A DNA stretch of 64,000 bases from Abyssibacter profundi (lineage in GTDB: Bacteria; Pseudomonadota; Gammaproteobacteria; Nevskiales; OUC007), in NCBI RefSeq assembly GCF_003151135.1, contig NZ_QEQK01000008.1, positions 41,031 through 105,030 on the forward strand. The letters run 5' to 3'. Shown here piece after piece: positions 40,492-49,095 of this stretch. The notes beneath the pieces were generated by a model, which was not told the DNA's origin, searched no databases, and worked only from the letters and a program-made list of their open reading frames with translations. A program made the translations under genes and the position numbers. The first letter of the stretch is position 1. Every line of letters starts with the position of its first letter.

Positions 40492-42855
40492 TCAAACCTC
40501 CGGGGGTGGGGGCGCCAGGACTTCTCGTGAACCACCACCGGAGACCGGGCCGACGACGCCCGAAGCCTCCATTTGTTCGACGATACGCGCAGCGCGGTTG
40601 TAGCCAATCTTGAGCCGCCGCTGCACCCAGGAAATCGAGGCCTTGCGGCTCTCGGTCACGATCTTGACGGCTTCGTCATACAGCGGGTCCGACTCATCGC
40701 CCCCCTCGCCGCCACCACCCTCACCCGGCAGCACGGCGTCGCCGGCGGTCCCGTCGAGTATCCCGTCCTCGAAGACCGGGGCACCCACTTGCTTGAGATA
40801 GGCCACGACCTTATGCACCTCGTGGTCATCGACAAATGCACCGTGCACGCGCGTTGGCACACCCGTGCCCGGCGGCAGGTACAGCATGTCGCCGTGGCCC
40901 AGCAGGCTTTCAGCGCCCTGCTGATCCAGAATCGTGCGCGAATCCACACGAGATGACACCTGAAACGCGATGCGCGTCGGAATATTGGCCTTGATCAGCC
41001 CGGTAATCACGTCAACGGATGGTCTCTGGGTGGCAAGAATCAGGTGAATGCCGGATGCACGAGCCTTTTGCGCCAAGCGTGCAATCAACTCCTCCACCTT
41101 CTTGCCTACGACCATCATCATGTCGGCAAGTTCGTCGACGATCACCACGATGTAGGGCATGTGCTCCAGCGTGGGACGCTCGGCCTCTTCCGGGTCGCTC
41201 AGCGGATCGATGATGGGCTCGCCCGCCTTGTCCGCATCGGCGATCTTGCGATTCAGGCCTGCAATGTTGCGAACCCCCATGGCCGCCATCAGCTTGTAGC
41301 GGCGCTCCATCTCGGCCACGCACCAGCGCAGCGCATTGGCCGCTTCTTTCATGTCCGTGACCACTGGAGCCAGCAGATGCGGAATCCCGTCGTAAACCGA
41401 CAGCTCCAGCATCTTGGGATCAATCATGATCAACCGCACATCGCGGGCCGTGGCCTTGTGCAGCATCGACAGGATCATGACGTTGACGGCCACCGATTTA
41501 CCCGAACCGGTGGTACCCGCCACCAGCAGGTGTGGCATCTTGCCCAGATTCGCCACCACCGGATGCCCGCTAATGTCCTTGCCCAGCGCCATGGTCAGCG
41601 GCGAGTCCGACCGCTGGTACGCCTTGTCTTCCAGGATTCCGCGCAGGGCCACCAGCTCACGATGCTGGTTGGGGATCTCCAAGCCGATGACCGACTTGCC
41701 GGGAATGACATCGACGACGCGAACGGCAACAGCGGACAGCGCCCGGGCCAAATCCTTGGCGAGATTGCTGACCTGGGCCACCTTGACCCCAGGCGCTGGA
41801 TTCAACTCGAACCGCGTAATCACCGGCCCCGGCGTCGCCGCGACCACCTCAACGGTCACGCCAAACTCGGCCAGACGCGCCTCGACCTCACGGGACATGC
41901 TGTCGAGCTCCTCGGCTGTGTAAGCATGGGTTGCGGCCCGCGGCGGATCGAGCATCTCGGTTGCCGGTAGCGGATTGCCGTCGAAACTGGGAACCGAGGC
42001 TCCCGTTTGCTCGGCATCCATCGGCAGCGGCAGCTGATTTGCGGCGACGGGCTCAACTGTCGGCGCCTTCTTCTTGGATTTGGACTTGCGCTTGCCGCGG
42101 GACTCGGGCTCTGGCTCCGCTCGCACGGCCGGGCCGGGCGCCGGTGCAGTCTTCGTTGACTTCGGCGGCTTCGCTGGCTTGGCCGCCTTCGCGGCGGCCT
42201 GCTCGGCACGCCGTGCGGCCCGCGCTTCGGCACGTGCTGCAAACCGTTTGCGCAGGCGCTGCAGCCCCCGCAACAAGCCCTGACCAATGGCATCCATCAC
42301 GGCCAGCCAGGAAAACGCCAAGGCCAGCGGTGCCGCAGCCACCAGGATGGTCAGCAGCATCAGCGTCGAACCCACTGTCCCCAGAATCTTGCCCAGCTCA
42401 GAGGCAATCACCGCACCCAGCATCCCGCCACTTCCCTGGGGCAATGCCGTCGGATCACCCAGGTCATGGGCAGCCGCGAGTCCGCAGGCACCGAGCAGCA
42501 GGAAGACCGACGCCACGAGTCGGGCCGTGAGGCTGTCGACCAGACGCCCGCCCTGCCCGCTGGAACGATAATGAATCACTCCCCCGGCGAAAATCAGCCA
42601 CGGCAGGATAAAGCCCACATAGCCGAACAGGCTGAGTACGACGTCTGCGACCCAGGCCCCGACCACGCCACCCAGGTTGGAAACCGAACCGCCGATTCCT
42701 GTTGATGACCAGCCCGGATCCGTGTGGTCGTAGCTGAATAAGGCCAGTAGCAGGTAGATTGTGACCGCCGCCGAAGTCAGCAGCACAGCTTCACGCAGGC
42801 TGCGTTCCAGACGCGTTGGCCCTTCGGCAACCGCGTGCGATTTGGTCTTTGACAT
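40492..42855 (-). CDS. ftsK: DNA translocase FtsK
   Basis: FtsK (787 residues from ATG 42855) links division to chromosome segregation. It has four or five N-terminal membrane helices (about 25-190), a Lys/Ala/Pro-rich linker (about 210-320), the motor with Walker [13 protein letters not shown] (near 447) and Walker [13 protein letters not shown], and the C-terminal winged-helix gamma domain ([20 protein letters not shown]) that reads KOPS and activates XerCD. A second ATG upstream (about 42888) is possible. A palindrome 27 nt upstream may control it. Confidence 0.95.
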   Translation of the reverse strand: MSKTKSHAVAEGPTRLERSLREAVLLTSAAVTIYLLLALFSYDHTDPGWSSTGIGGSVSNLGGVVGAWVADVVLSLFGYVGFILPWLIFAGGVIHYRSSGQGGRLVDSLTARLVASVFLLLGACGLAAAHDLGDPTALPQGSGGMLGAVIASELGKILGTVGSTLMLLTILVAAAPLALAFSWLAVMDAIGQGLLRGLQRLRKRFAARAEARAARRAEQAAAKAAKPAKPPKSTKTAPAPGPAVRAEPEPESRGKRKSKSKKKAPTVEPVAANQLPLPMDAEQTGASVPSFDGNPLPATEMLDPPRAATHAYTAEELDSMSREVEARLAEFGVTVEVVAATPGPVITRFELNPAPGVKVAQVSNLAKDLARALSAVAVRVVDVIPGKSVIGLEIPNQHRELVALRGILEDKAYQRSDSPLTMALGKDISGHPVVANLGKMPHLLVAGTTGSGKSVAVNVMILSMLHKATARDVRLIMIDPKMLELSVYDGIPHLLAPVVTDMKEAANALRWCVAEMERRYKLMAAMGVRNIAGLNRKIADADKAGEPIIDPLSDPEEAERPTLEHMPYIVVIVDELADMMMVVGKKVEELIARLAQKARASGIHLILATQRPSVDVITGLIKANIPTRIAFQVSSRVDSRTILDQQGAESLLGHGDMLYLPPGTGVPTRVHGAFVDDHEVHKVVAYLKQVGAPVFEDGILDGTAGDAVLPGEGGGGEGGDESDPLYDEAVKIVTESRKASISWVQRRLKIGYNRAARIVEQMEASGVVGPVSGGGSREVLAPPPPEV

Positions 42856-42881
42856 GAGGCGCGGAAGGTCTGAGAAATCAC

Positions 42882-42910
42882 AGCGCATTGAATGCGCTCG
42901 GCGCAGTATA
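42882..42910 (-). promoter_or_regulatory. Possible ftsK promoter with start-site palindrome
   Basis: On the minus strand TATACT (42910-42905) is a good -10 hexamer, without a convincing -35. Seven bases downstream lies a perfect dyad AGCGCAT-TCA-ATGCGCT (42898-42882), which would cover about +1 to +17 of a transcript. This is a typical operator position. It does not fit a LexA box. The function is inferred. Confidence 0.4.
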
Positions 42911-43038
42911 TCAGCGCACCCGACCGCTGACGTGCCACGGGCGAGGCCGAGAATTGGGATGCCCGGATCGCTTGTGCGGGCCTTGATTGCCGCGCACTCA
43001 ACCACATAGTTAGGCAGGAACACCGAAGGATTCAGGCG

Positions 43039-43368
43039 ATGTCCGTCAAGCACTATCTACTGACTACTGAAGGCGAGATTCGCGAATACGACCCCGAGCG
43101 CGCAGCGCAGGTCGCCGCCCGTGATACCGCATTACCGGAATTCGCCGGCCGCGACATTCACTATGTCCAGGTCTGGGTCGACGACGCCCCCAAGGGCAAC
43201 GAGCTGCACGTGCGCACCGCAGGGGCGATTGTGCACTTCGATGACACGGGCCGTTTTGAAGAAGCCACGATGCCGGAGGATGGCGATGACACGCTGCGGT
43301 TCGCGCATGACACCTGCATCCAGCTCGCGCTCGAGCAAAGCTACCAGGAACCGTACACCCTGCATTAG
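43039..43368 (+). CDS. Small conserved-looking protein of unknown function
   Basis: A 109-residue soluble acidic protein beginning [27 protein letters not shown], with an AAGGA 8 nt before ATG 43039. The core [23 protein letters not shown] followed by [13 protein letters not shown] looks like a small antiparallel beta sheet. It has no membrane segment or catalytic motif that I recognise. It diverges from ftsK (183-bp gap) and precedes the FemAB-like gene by 51 nt, so it may lead that operon. Confidence 0.75.
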   Translation: MSVKHYLLTTEGEIREYDPERAAQVAARDTALPEFAGRDIHYVQVWVDDAPKGNELHVRTAGAIVHFDDTGRFEEATMPEDGDDTLRFAHDTCIQLALEQSYQEPYTLH

Positions 43369-43419
43369 TCTCGGCTGCCCACCTGAGGGGAGCGTCCACC
43401 GGAGACGGCCATAGCGGAC

Positions 43420-44535
43420 TTGCACTTGCAGACGGTCGAGCGCCTCGACGATCTGCCCGCGAGCGAATGGGATCGGTTGTTTGACGCCGATCAGCATCCC
43501 TGTGTTTCGCATGCGTTTCTGAGCACGCTGGAAACCACGGGCTGCGTCGGACAGGACACGGGCTGGCAACCCAGACATCAGATCGTGCGCGACTCGCAGG
43601 GCAAGCTGGTGGCCGCGGCTCCCGTCTACGAGAAGACACACTCGCGTGGGGAGTTTGTATTTGACTGGGCCTGGGCGGACGCCCTGGAGCGTGCTGGCCA
43701 TGCCTACTACCCCAAGTGGGTCTGCTGCGTGCCGTTCACGCCGGTACCCGGTCCTCGCATTGTCGGCAGCGCTGAAGGCGTGAATGCAATTTATGCCGGG
43801 CTTGCCACACGGAGTGGAACGGGTGAGATCTCCTCGGTTCACGTGCTGTTCCCCTCCAACACGGCCCACGCAGACCCGCGCTGGATGGAACGACGCGATG
43901 TGCGGTATGTCTGGTCGAATCAGCAATATCCCGACTTCGACGCCTTCCTGGGCCAGCTCAGCTCCAAACGCCGTAAGGAAATCCGTCGGGAGCGCCGCAA
44001 GCTTGCCGCGGCCGGAATCCACTATCGATTCCGGCCAGGCGAATCGGCCGATGCCGCACACTGGGCCCGGGTCTACGCACTGTATGCCCGCACCTACCTC
44101 ATCCGGGGGCAGCACCCCTACCTGACGCCCGAATTCTTTCCTTGCTACGCACAGCGGGCACCGGGTCACGTCGTGCTCATCGAGGCCTGGGTGGCCGACG
44201 AGTTGCTGGCGGTCGCAATCGCGCTGCGTGGTCGCGACACGCTTTTTGGACGCCACTGGGGAACAGCCCAGGACATCGACGGTCTGCACTTCGAGACTTG
44301 CTACTATCAGGGCATTGAATATTGCATCGAACACGGCCTGGGCCGATACGATGCGGGAGTGCAAGGTGAGCAGAAGCGCATGCGTGGATTCGAGCCTGCG
44401 GTGACACGGTCCATGCACCATATCGGTCATCCCGGTCTGCGAGACGCCGTGGACGCGTTTCTCGCCCGCGAACGCGTGGCTGTCGATGACTGGGCCGATG
44501 CGGCCCAGTCCCACAGTGCCTACCGCAAGGGCTGA
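43420..44535 (+). CDS. FemAB-like peptidyl/aminoacyl acyltransferase (GNAT fold, DUF482)
   Basis: A 371-residue protein of the FemAB_like (DUF482, PF04339) family. Recognisable parts are SHAFLSTLETTGCVG, GWQPRHQIV, FVFDWAWADALERAG, YYPKWVCCVPFTPVPGPR and FETCYYQGIEYCIEHGL. Relatives are predicted acyltransferases built on tandem GNAT domains; the substrate is unknown. The start is TTG 43420, because no upstream start codon is in frame between stops and the conserved N-terminus fits. It ends 4 nt before aat, a gene for an aminoacyl-tRNA-dependent transferase of related fold, so a tRNA-dependent role is an attractive inference. Confidence 0.88.
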   Translation: MHLQTVERLDDLPASEWDRLFDADQHPCVSHAFLSTLETTGCVGQDTGWQPRHQIVRDSQGKLVAAAPVYEKTHSRGEFVFDWAWADALERAGHAYYPKWVCCVPFTPVPGPRIVGSAEGVNAIYAGLATRSGTGEISSVHVLFPSNTAHADPRWMERRDVRYVWSNQQYPDFDAFLGQLSSKRRKEIRRERRKLAAAGIHYRFRPGESADAAHWARVYALYARTYLIRGQHPYLTPEFFPCYAQRAPGHVVLIEAWVADELLAVAIALRGRDTLFGRHWGTAQDIDGLHFETCYYQGIEYCIEHGLGRYDAGVQGEQKRMRGFEPAVTRSMHHIGHPGLRDAVDAFLARERVAVDDWADAAQSHSAYRKG

Positions 44536-44539
44536 ATCC

Positions 44540-45286
44540 ATGGACAGCCCGGTTCGTCTCTATTGGCTTGACCCTCGCGATCCGACGCAGGCGTTTCCCG
44601 AACCTCGCCTGGCCATGGAAGAACCCAACGGGTTATTGGCCATCGGTGGCGACTTGTCCGTTCAGCGTCTGATACGCGCCTACTCCCAGGGCATCTTCCC
44701 CTGGTACAACCCTGATGAGCCGATTCTCTGGTGGTCGCCCGACCCGCGCGTCGTGTTTCCGCTGGATGAACGCCCGGCCGCGAGAACGCTGCGCAGAGAA
44801 GCGCGCCGTCGCGACTATGCGGTCACCCTGGATCGCGCATTCGATCGTGTCATCCAACAGTGCGCGGCCCCCCGCGCAAACCAGCGGGGCACCTGGCTGG
44901 GTCAGGAAATGCAGCGCGCCTACCGTGCCATGCATGCCGAGGGTTACGCGCATTCCATTGAAGTCTGGAAACACGGCCAACTGATCGGTGGGCTCTACGG
45001 CCTTGCGCTGGGCCGGGCATTTTTTGGGGAGTCCATGTTCAGTGCGGAGAGCGGAGGCTCGAAGTTGGCGGTGTACTGGCTACGGGAGCAGCTCAAGGCC
45101 TGGCGGTTCGATATTTTTGACTGTCAGGTTGGCTCGGATCACCTGCAACGACTGGGCGCCGAGGAGTGGCCCCGAGATCAGTTCGTCAATCGGGTGCACC
45201 TGGCCGCGACCAGGGGCCATCGGCGCGGCCCTTGGCAATTCGAGGTGCCTGTCCCGAGTCACGTGGCGCATGGACCCAGCGGATGA
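44540..45286 (+). CDS. aat: Leucyl/phenylalanyl-tRNA--protein transferase
   Basis: Aat adds Leu or Phe from aminoacyl-tRNA to N-terminal Lys/Arg, marking proteins for ClpS-ClpAP. The 248-residue protein has LLAIGGDLSVQRLIRAYSQGIFPWY, WWSPDPRVVF, the family's AYRAMHAEGYAHSIEVW and FFGESMFSAESGGSKLA. The start ATG 44540 gives MDSPVRLYWLDPRDP. It lies 4 nt after the FemAB-like gene and overlaps bpt by ATGA. Confidence 0.97.
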   Translation: MDSPVRLYWLDPRDPTQAFPEPRLAMEEPNGLLAIGGDLSVQRLIRAYSQGIFPWYNPDEPILWWSPDPRVVFPLDERPAARTLRREARRRDYAVTLDRAFDRVIQQCAAPRANQRGTWLGQEMQRAYRAMHAEGYAHSIEVWKHGQLIGGLYGLALGRAFFGESMFSAESGGSKLAVYWLREQLKAWRFDIFDCQVGSDHLQRLGAEEWPRDQFVNRVHLAATRGHRRGPWQFEVPVPSHVAHGPSG

Positions 45287-45999
45287 ATCTGTACCCAACG
45301 GCTGAGCACCCCTGCTCCTATTTGCCGGCCCAGTTGGCGCGCGAGGCCGTGATCGACCCGGCGCGGGCGCTGACGCCCGCGCGCTACCAGGAATTGCTGG
45401 CGCTGGGCTTTCGCCGTTCTGGCCCCTACGCCTACCGCACGGCGTGCCGAGCCTGCCAAGCCTGCATCGCGGTCCGCATTCCGCTGCAGCATCCGCTGGC
45501 GCTTCGACGTCGACACCGCCGCGTGCTGCGGCGAAACGCCGACTGCGATGTCAGGATGGTCGCAGGACGCATGCAGCGCGAGCACCGTCTGCTGTATGAC
45601 CGTTATCTCGACGGGCGCCATGAGCACTCGGGCATGCGCGAACTTACGGCAGATGATTTGCTAGACCCGGCAGGCCAGCTGTCCTGTCTTTGCGAAATTC
45701 GGTGCCGGGGTCAGCTATTGGGCTACACCGTCGTCGACTGCACACCAGACGCCTGGTCAGCGGTGTATACGGTTTTCGAACCCGACGAGGCAGCACGCGG
45801 ACTCGGTAATTTTGCGATTCTGCAGACGCATCGGCTCGCGCGAGCTGCAGGCGCCGATTTTCTTTATCTGGGCTATTGGATCGACCAGGCGCAGCAGATG
45901 AGCTACAAGACGGACTATCGGCCATTGCAGGCTTACGTGAACGATCAGTGGAAGCCGTTTGCCGATATCAAGCGCTTCGACGATAATGCGCCGCCCTAA
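45283..45999 (+). CDS. bpt: Aspartate/glutamate leucyltransferase (Bpt)
   Basis: Bpt transfers Leu to N-terminal Asp or Glu. The 238-residue protein has the Cys-rich N-terminal ACRACQACIAVRIP typical of ATE1/Bpt and the C-terminal YLGYWIDQAQQMSYKTDYRPLQ. The start ATG 45283 overlaps the aat stop. Together with aat and the nearby clpS/clpA it forms a complete secondary-to-primary N-degron route in one place. Confidence 0.95.
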   Translation: MNLYPTAEHPCSYLPAQLAREAVIDPARALTPARYQELLALGFRRSGPYAYRTACRACQACIAVRIPLQHPLALRRRHRRVLRRNADCDVRMVAGRMQREHRLLYDRYLDGRHEHSGMRELTADDLLDPAGQLSCLCEIRCRGQLLGYTVVDCTPDAWSAVYTVFEPDEAARGLGNFAILQTHRLARAAGADFLYLGYWIDQAQQMSYKTDYRPLQAYVNDQWKPFADIKRFDDNAPP

Positions 46000-46016
46000 T
46001 CCAATGCTGAGTGCGC

Positions 46017-46235
46017 ATGCCGAAAGAAGACCATATTGAAATGGAAGGCACGGTGACTGACACCCTGCCCAACACGACATTTCGTGTCGAGCTGGAAAAT
46101 GGCCACGTGGTCACGGCTCACATTTCCGGCCGCATGCGGAAGAACTACATCCGCATCCTGACCGGAGACAAGGTCACCGTTCAGTTGACGCCCTACGACC
46201 TCAGCAAGGGCCGTATCGTCTACCGCGGCCGCTAG
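46017..46235 (+). CDS. infA: Translation initiation factor IF-1
   Basis: IF-1 (72 residues) is an OB-fold protein binding the 30S A site. The sequence [19 protein letters not shown] and then [17 protein letters not shown] is almost identical to the E. coli protein. ATG 46017 gives the expected 72-residue length; GTG 46011 would add two residues. It sits 17 nt after bpt. Confidence 0.98.
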   Translation: MPKEDHIEMEGTVTDTLPNTTFRVELENGHVVTAHISGRMRKNYIRILTGDKVTVQLTPYDLSKGRIVYRGR

Positions 46236-46254
46236 GCACGCGAACTCGGTTGCG

Positions 46255-46277
46255 CGCGCCGTCCTGCAGACGGCGCG
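46255..46277. terminator. Hairpin between convergent infA and clpA
   Basis: CGCGCCGTC (46255-46263) and GACGGCGCG (46269-46277) form a perfect 9-bp stem with a 5-nt loop (CTGCA), 19 nt after infA and 10 nt past the clpA stop. There is no T-run on either strand. It probably forms the 3' end structure of both transcripts. Confidence 0.6.
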
Positions 46278-46287
46278 GCATCCAGAT

Positions 46288-48561
46288 CTACACCGAGGCG
46301 GTTTCTTCCACCTTGGACTGCGTGGTCAAGGTCAGACCGTCATCTCCGACACTGACAAGCACCCGCCCCCCATCGACTAGCTCGCCGAAGAGCAACGCAT
46401 CGGCCAGCGGTCGCTTGATGTTCTCCTGAATGACGCGGGCCATCGGTCGGGCGCCCATTTGGGCATCGTATCCGTGTTCAGCCAGCCAGGCGCGGGCGGC
46501 ATCATCCACCTGCAAGTCCACGTTGCGTGCCTCGAGCTGCACCTCAAGTTCCATGATGAACTTGTCGACCACCCGCTCGATGACGGTCGTGTCCAAGGGC
46601 GCAAACGGGACGATGGCGTCCAGCCGGTTTCGGAACTCCGGCGAAAAGCTGCGCCGGATGACCTCCATGCCATCACTGGAATGATCCTGGGTCTTGAAGC
46701 CAATACTCCGCCGGGCCATGGACTCGGCTCCGGCGTTGGTGGTCATGACCAAAATCACGTTGCGGAAATCGGCCTTGCGTCCATTGTTGTCGGTCAAAGT
46801 TCCGTGATCCATCACCTGCAATAGCAGGTTGAAGACATCCGGGTGCGCCTTTTCGATTTCGTCCAGCAGCACGATGGCATGCGGGTGTTTAATCACCGCC
46901 TCCGTCAACAGACCTCCCTGGTCGTAGCCCACATAACCCGGGGGGGCTCCGATCAGGCGCGACACGGTATGGCGCTCCATGTATTCGCTCATATCGAAGC
47001 GAACCAGCTCGATACCCAACTGCTGGGCCAGCTGCTTGGTCACCTCGGTTTTTCCGACTCCCGTCGGGCCTGCGAACAGGAAGGAACCAATCGGCTTTTC
47101 ACCGCTACCCAGGCCGGACCGCGCCATCTTGATCGCTGACGCCAGCATATCGATGGCCGGATCCTGTCCGAAAATCACCAGCTTCAGATCGCGATCCAGG
47201 GTCTTGAGCACCTCACGATCATTTGCCGAGACACTCTTGGGCGGAATGCGGGCAATCTTGGCGACAATCGACTCGATGTCCTTGACCTGAACCGTCTTGC
47301 GGCGCTTCGCGGCCGGCAACAGACGCATTTGTGCGCCGGCCTCGTCGATGACATCGATGGCCTTGTCGGGCAGCCGTCGGTCGTTGATGTGGCGGGCGGC
47401 CAGCTCGGCTGCAATCTCCAGCGCGGTGTGGGTATAGCGCACCTGGTGATGATCCTCGAACCGGGACTTCAGACCCTCGAGAATGCGCACCGTCTCCGGG
47501 ACGGATGGCTCGGGCACATCAATCTTCTGGAAACGCCGCGCCAAGGCGCGATCCTTTTCGAAAATGCCGCGATACTCGTCGTAAGTGGTCGACCCGATGC
47601 ACTTGAGCTCACCGTTGGAGAGCACCGGCTTAATCAGGTTGGACGCATCCATGACCCCGCCCGATGCGGCACCGGCACCGATGACGGTATGAATCTCATC
47701 GATGAATAGCACCGAGCCGGGACGTTTGCGCAACTCGGCCAGCACGCCTTTCAGCCGCTTCTCGAAATCGCCACGATACTTCGTGCCCGCGATAAGCGAG
47801 CCCATGTCCAGCGCGTAAATCGTGCTGCCCAGCAACACCTCCGGCACCTCACCTTCGGTGATAAGCCAGGCCAGCCCTTCGGCGATGGCCGTCTTGCCCA
47901 CGCCAGCCTCACCGACGAGCAGTGGGTTGTTCTTGCGGCGGCGGCAAAGCGTTTGGACGACGCGCTCGATCTCTTGGCGACGCCCGATCAGCGGATCAAT
48001 CTTGCCCTCAGCCGCCAGCGCATTCAGATCTGTTGCGTACTGTTCCAGCGGGTTCTGGTTGTTGGCGGCGCCTTCGTCCGCCTTGACATCACCATCGGTG
48101 GCGGCGCCAGGCGCCTCATCACCCGAAGACTTCGAAATACCGTGGCTGATGTAGTTGACGACATCGAGCCGCGTCACGCCCTGCTCGTTAAGCAGGTAGA
48201 CGGCGTGGGAGTCGCGCTCAGAGAAAATGGCCACGAGTACGTTCAGCGAGGTCACTTCCTTCTTGCCCGCTGATTGCACGTGGTAGACGGCGCGTTGCAG
48301 TACACGCTGAAACGATAGGGTCGGCTGCACCTCATTGCCGTCGGCGTCTTCCTCGACCACCGGAACGTTTTCGCGAATAAAGCTTCGCAGGTCCCGCTCC
48401 AGCGCGTCGAGACCGACCCCGCTGGCTCTCAGGACTTCCGTAACGTTGGCGTCATCGAGCAAGGCCAGCAGAAGATGCTCAATGGTGAGCATCTCGTGAC
48501 CCTCATTGCGGGCCGCGAGAAACGCGGCGTCGAGGGCCTTCTGCAGTTCTTGGCTCAGCAT
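46288..48561 (-). CDS. clpA: ATP-dependent Clp protease ATP-binding subunit ClpA
   Basis: ClpA (757 residues, one less than E. coli) unfolds substrates for ClpP. It has the N-domain that binds ClpS ([22 protein letters not shown]), AAA-1 with Walker [18 protein letters not shown]-2 with [10 protein letters not shown], and the ClpP-binding loop containing IGF ([11 protein letters not shown]). The start ATG 48561 is the conserved MLSQELQ. It follows clpS after 100 nt. Confidence 0.98.
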   Translation of the reverse strand: MLSQELQKALDAAFLAARNEGHEMLTIEHLLLALLDDANVTEVLRASGVGLDALERDLRSFIRENVPVVEEDADGNEVQPTLSFQRVLQRAVYHVQSAGKKEVTSLNVLVAIFSERDSHAVYLLNEQGVTRLDVVNYISHGISKSSGDEAPGAATDGDVKADEGAANNQNPLEQYATDLNALAAEGKIDPLIGRRQEIERVVQTLCRRRKNNPLLVGEAGVGKTAIAEGLAWLITEGEVPEVLLGSTIYALDMGSLIAGTKYRGDFEKRLKGVLAELRKRPGSVLFIDEIHTVIGAGAASGGVMDASNLIKPVLSNGELKCIGSTTYDEYRGIFEKDRALARRFQKIDVPEPSVPETVRILEGLKSRFEDHHQVRYTHTALEIAAELAARHINDRRLPDKAIDVIDEAGAQMRLLPAAKRRKTVQVKDIESIVAKIARIPPKSVSANDREVLKTLDRDLKLVIFGQDPAIDMLASAIKMARSGLGSGEKPIGSFLFAGPTGVGKTEVTKQLAQQLGIELVRFDMSEYMERHTVSRLIGAPPGYVGYDQGGLLTEAVIKHPHAIVLLDEIEKAHPDVFNLLLQVMDHGTLTDNNGRKADFRNVILVMTTNAGAESMARRSIGFKTQDHSSDGMEVIRRSFSPEFRNRLDAIVPFAPLDTTVIERVVDKFIMELEVQLEARNVDLQVDDAARAWLAEHGYDAQMGARPMARVIQENIKRPLADALLFGELVDGGRVLVSVGDDGLTLTTQSKVEETASV

Positions 48562-48661
48562 ATGGTCCTTCCGTGTCGAGTAGGGATAGTGGGTCGACAG
48601 CGTCCGGTCGAGCGGGCCTGGCCGGGGCAGTTCCATCGCCCCCCATACGGGAGTCTCAAAC

Positions 48662-48979
48662 TTACGCCTGTTCCAGCCTGCACAGCAAGGGGTGTTGATG
48701 ACGGCGGGCGTACTCGATCACCTGATTCATCTTCGTCTCGGCAATCTCTGCCGTATACGTGCCGGCTACAGCCGCCCCACTCGTATGAACCTTGAGCATG
48801 ATGCGCACGGCGGTCTCCCGGTCCAACCGGAATATGCGTTGCAACACATCGATGACGAACTCCATGGGCGTGAAGTCGTCGTTGAGCAGAACCACCTTGT
48901 ACCGCGGCGGCGGCTGGAGTTTGGGCTTGCTGGTCTCTTCCGCGAGACCGACACCCTCGTCTCGCTCGAAATCACTCAT
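48662..48979 (-). CDS. clpS: ATP-dependent Clp protease adaptor ClpS
   Basis: ClpS (105 residues) delivers N-degron substrates to ClpA. The core [20 protein letters not shown] and the segment [17 protein letters not shown] carry the pocket residues for N-terminal Leu, Phe, Trp and Tyr. The start ATG 48979 gives MSDFERDEG. It is upstream of clpA, with a separate promoter region of about 115 bp before it. Confidence 0.98.
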   Translation of the reverse strand: MSDFERDEGVGLAEETSKPKLQPPPRYKVVLLNDDFTPMEFVIDVLQRIFRLDRETAVRIMLKVHTSGAAVAGTYTAEIAETKMNQVIEYARRHQHPLLCRLEQA

Positions 48980-49095
48980 GTTGACCTCTGCGACACACGC
49001 GCCAGGGTGAAGCCGGTGGACGGCCAAACACCGCCCGGCAAGAGTACATAGTGTAACGAATCAGCCGCCCGAGGCCGATGCCTGTGTGGGCCGGC

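Noticed and set aside
42856..43038. LexA box upstream of ftsK
   Set aside because: I found no CTGT-N8-ACAG arrangement; the dyad present has a different sequence.
43132..44541. 469-codon minus-strand open frame opposite the FemAB-like gene
   Set aside because: The plus strand has a recognisable DUF482 protein with conserved motifs, whereas this frame has no domain features.
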